Positions 4,568-5,567 of a stretch of 5,567 nt of DNA are shown in pieces. This DNA is from Bacillota bacterium (GTDB lineage: Bacteria; Bacillota; Bacilli; Bacillales_B; DSM-18226), in NCBI GenBank assembly GCA_021821235.1, contig JAKACS010000258.1, positions 1 to 5,567 on the forward strand. The letters are read 5' to 3'. The notes beneath the pieces were generated by a model that had not been told where the DNA came from, ran no database searches, and saw only the letters and a program-made list of their open reading frames with translations. Position 1 is the first letter of the stretch; each line of letters opens with the position of its first letter. Both the position numbers and the translations under genes were made by a program.

Positions 4568-5567
4568 ATGGGGCAGCATTGGCAGGAAATCTTACCAATT
4601 GACCGGTATACGGTGGCCGCAAATGGTTTGCTGCATGATTATGACCGCAAAGTGCTGACTTATTTATACCAGCCATTGGTTGGCCCTGTTTGCATCAGTT
4701 TGTATATCACCCTTTGGACGGAATTAGAAGAAAATCGCTTGTGGTCAAATTCCTCTTCTCATCACCTTTTGATGAACGTATTGAACTTAAATTTAAAAGA
4801 GATCTATGAAGCGCGGCTAAAACTGGAAGGGATCGGATTGTTAAAGACGTTTGTAAAAAATGATGAAGAAGAACGGTCTTTTATTTATGAATTGCAGCCG
4901 CCATTAACCCCTGAACAATATTTCCTTGATGGAATGTTAAACATTTTTTTATATCGGAAAATAGGCAAAAATCACTTTGGCCGCTTGAAGCGATTCTTTA
5001 GCGATCAAATTCGGGACCAGGACGGATTTCAGGAAGTAACAAAAGCGTTTCAGGATGTGTTTGAATCTGCGACGCCCGGAAGCCTTCACTATTTGCAAGA
5101 CCGGGCCGCTGATTTAGAGACGGAGACGGGCAAGGAATTTATCGGCCGTACCGAACCATCTGCCATACAGCTCGGAGCTGGAACTTTTGATTTCGATTTA
5201 CTCGAAGCCGGGTTAAACGAAGCGCTTATTCCAAAAAAAGCCTTAACCAGCAAGGTAAAGGATGCGATAAACAATCTTGCTTTCCTTTATAAAATTGACC
5301 CCATTCAAATGAAAAACATCTTGTTGAGCGCGGTAAATGAAGAAAACGAAATTGATATCGAAGAATTGCGTAAAGCTGCTCGCGATTGGTATCAATTTTT
5401 GCACGAGGATCAGCTCCCAAGCCTTGTCGAGCGCATCCAGCCTGTTGCCCACCGCACCCAGCACGATGAACCAAAGTCACAAGAAGGAAAATTAATCCGC
5501 TATTTGGAAACAACCTCACCACTTCAAGTGTTGAAAGATGTATCGGGAGGAGCAGAGCCATCGCAAT
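4568..5567 (+). CDS. dnaB: Replication initiation and membrane attachment protein DnaB (3' end outside window)
   Basis: An open frame of 333 codons running off the window end without a stop. It is recognised as Bacillus DnaB, the primosome protein that, with DnaD and DnaI, helps load the replicative helicase (DnaC in B. subtilis) at oriC and at restart sites. It is unrelated to E. coli DnaB helicase. The N-terminal part has the family stretches LTYLYQPLVGPVCISLYITLW (about residues 31-51, winged-helix-like DDBH1) and LKLEGIGLLKTF. A DDBH2 domain follows at about 205-278 (FDFDLLEAGLNEALIPKKAL through LRKAARDWYQF). The B. subtilis protein is about 470 aa, so roughly 140 C-terminal residues are missing. 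GAGG at 4555-4558 lies 9 nt before the ATG, and a hairpin separates it from nrdR. dnaI is expected downstream. Confidence 0.94.
   Translation, partial: MGQHWQEILPIDRYTVAANGLLHDYDRKVLTYLYQPLVGPVCISLYITLWTELEENRLWSNSSSHHLLMNVLNLNLKEIYEARLKLEGIGLLKTFVKNDEEERSFIYELQPPLTPEQYFLDGMLNIFLYRKIGKNHFGRLKRFFSDQIRDQDGFQEVTKAFQDVFESATPGSLHYLQDRAADLETETGKEFIGRTEPSAIQLGAGTFDFDLLEAGLNEALIPKKALTSKVKDAINNLAFLYKIDPIQMKNILLSAVNEENEIDIEELRKAARDWYQFLHEDQLPSLVERIQPVAHRTQHDEPKSQEGKLIRYLETTSPLQVLKDVSGGAEPSQ

Noticed and set aside
5089..5561. Minus-strand reading frames of 61, 73 and 111 aa opposite the end of the window.
   Set aside because: They lie antisense to the clear dnaB frame, which runs uninterrupted to the window edge, and show no recognisable protein features.

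Overview
The window looks like a conserved chromosomal segment of a low-to-moderate GC Firmicute of the Bacillaceae (Bacillus or a close relative such as Neobacillus or Mesobacillus; genus inferred, not shown). All recognised genes are on the plus strand and read like Bacillus orthologs: ytaF, coaE, gapB, speD, one unnamed small gene, nrdR, and the start of dnaB. No insertion sequence, phage gene, tRNA, rRNA or CRISPR array was seen.

Layout: ytaF (10-645) and coaE (668-1273) are 22 nt apart and end at a clear intrinsic terminator (1283-1309). A regulatory region follows, with an extended -10 promoter, two inverted copies of a CcpN-type operator and a further inverted repeat, and then gapB (1452-2483), the gluconeogenic GAPDH. 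The 382-nt gapB-speD gap holds a 3' hairpin, a 71-nt element bounded by perfect 9-bp inverted repeats, an intrinsic terminator, a near-consensus sigma-A promoter (2687-2715), and a leader of about 144 nt that can fold into a closed domain and contains a perfect 8-nt complement of the speD Shine-Dalgarno sequence. speD (2866-3240) ends at a GNRA-loop terminator. A 131-aa protein of unknown function (3423-3818) follows, then a 236-nt gap with two hairpins whose T-runs point to the minus strand. Last come nrdR (4055-4516) and dnaB (4568 to the window end, incomplete), the usual start of the Bacillus nrdR-dnaB-dnaI replication cluster.

The genes cover cofactor synthesis (CoA), gluconeogenesis (GapB), spermidine synthesis (SpeD), control of ribonucleotide reductase (NrdR) and replication initiation (DnaB). 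The genes are ordinary; the most interesting material is non-coding. The best candidate for something undescribed is the structured speD leader, a possible translational switch. Next are the gapB-speD inverted-repeat element with possible antiterminator pairing, and an EF-hand-like loop in YtaF. All RNA structures were folded by eye and have no covariation support here.
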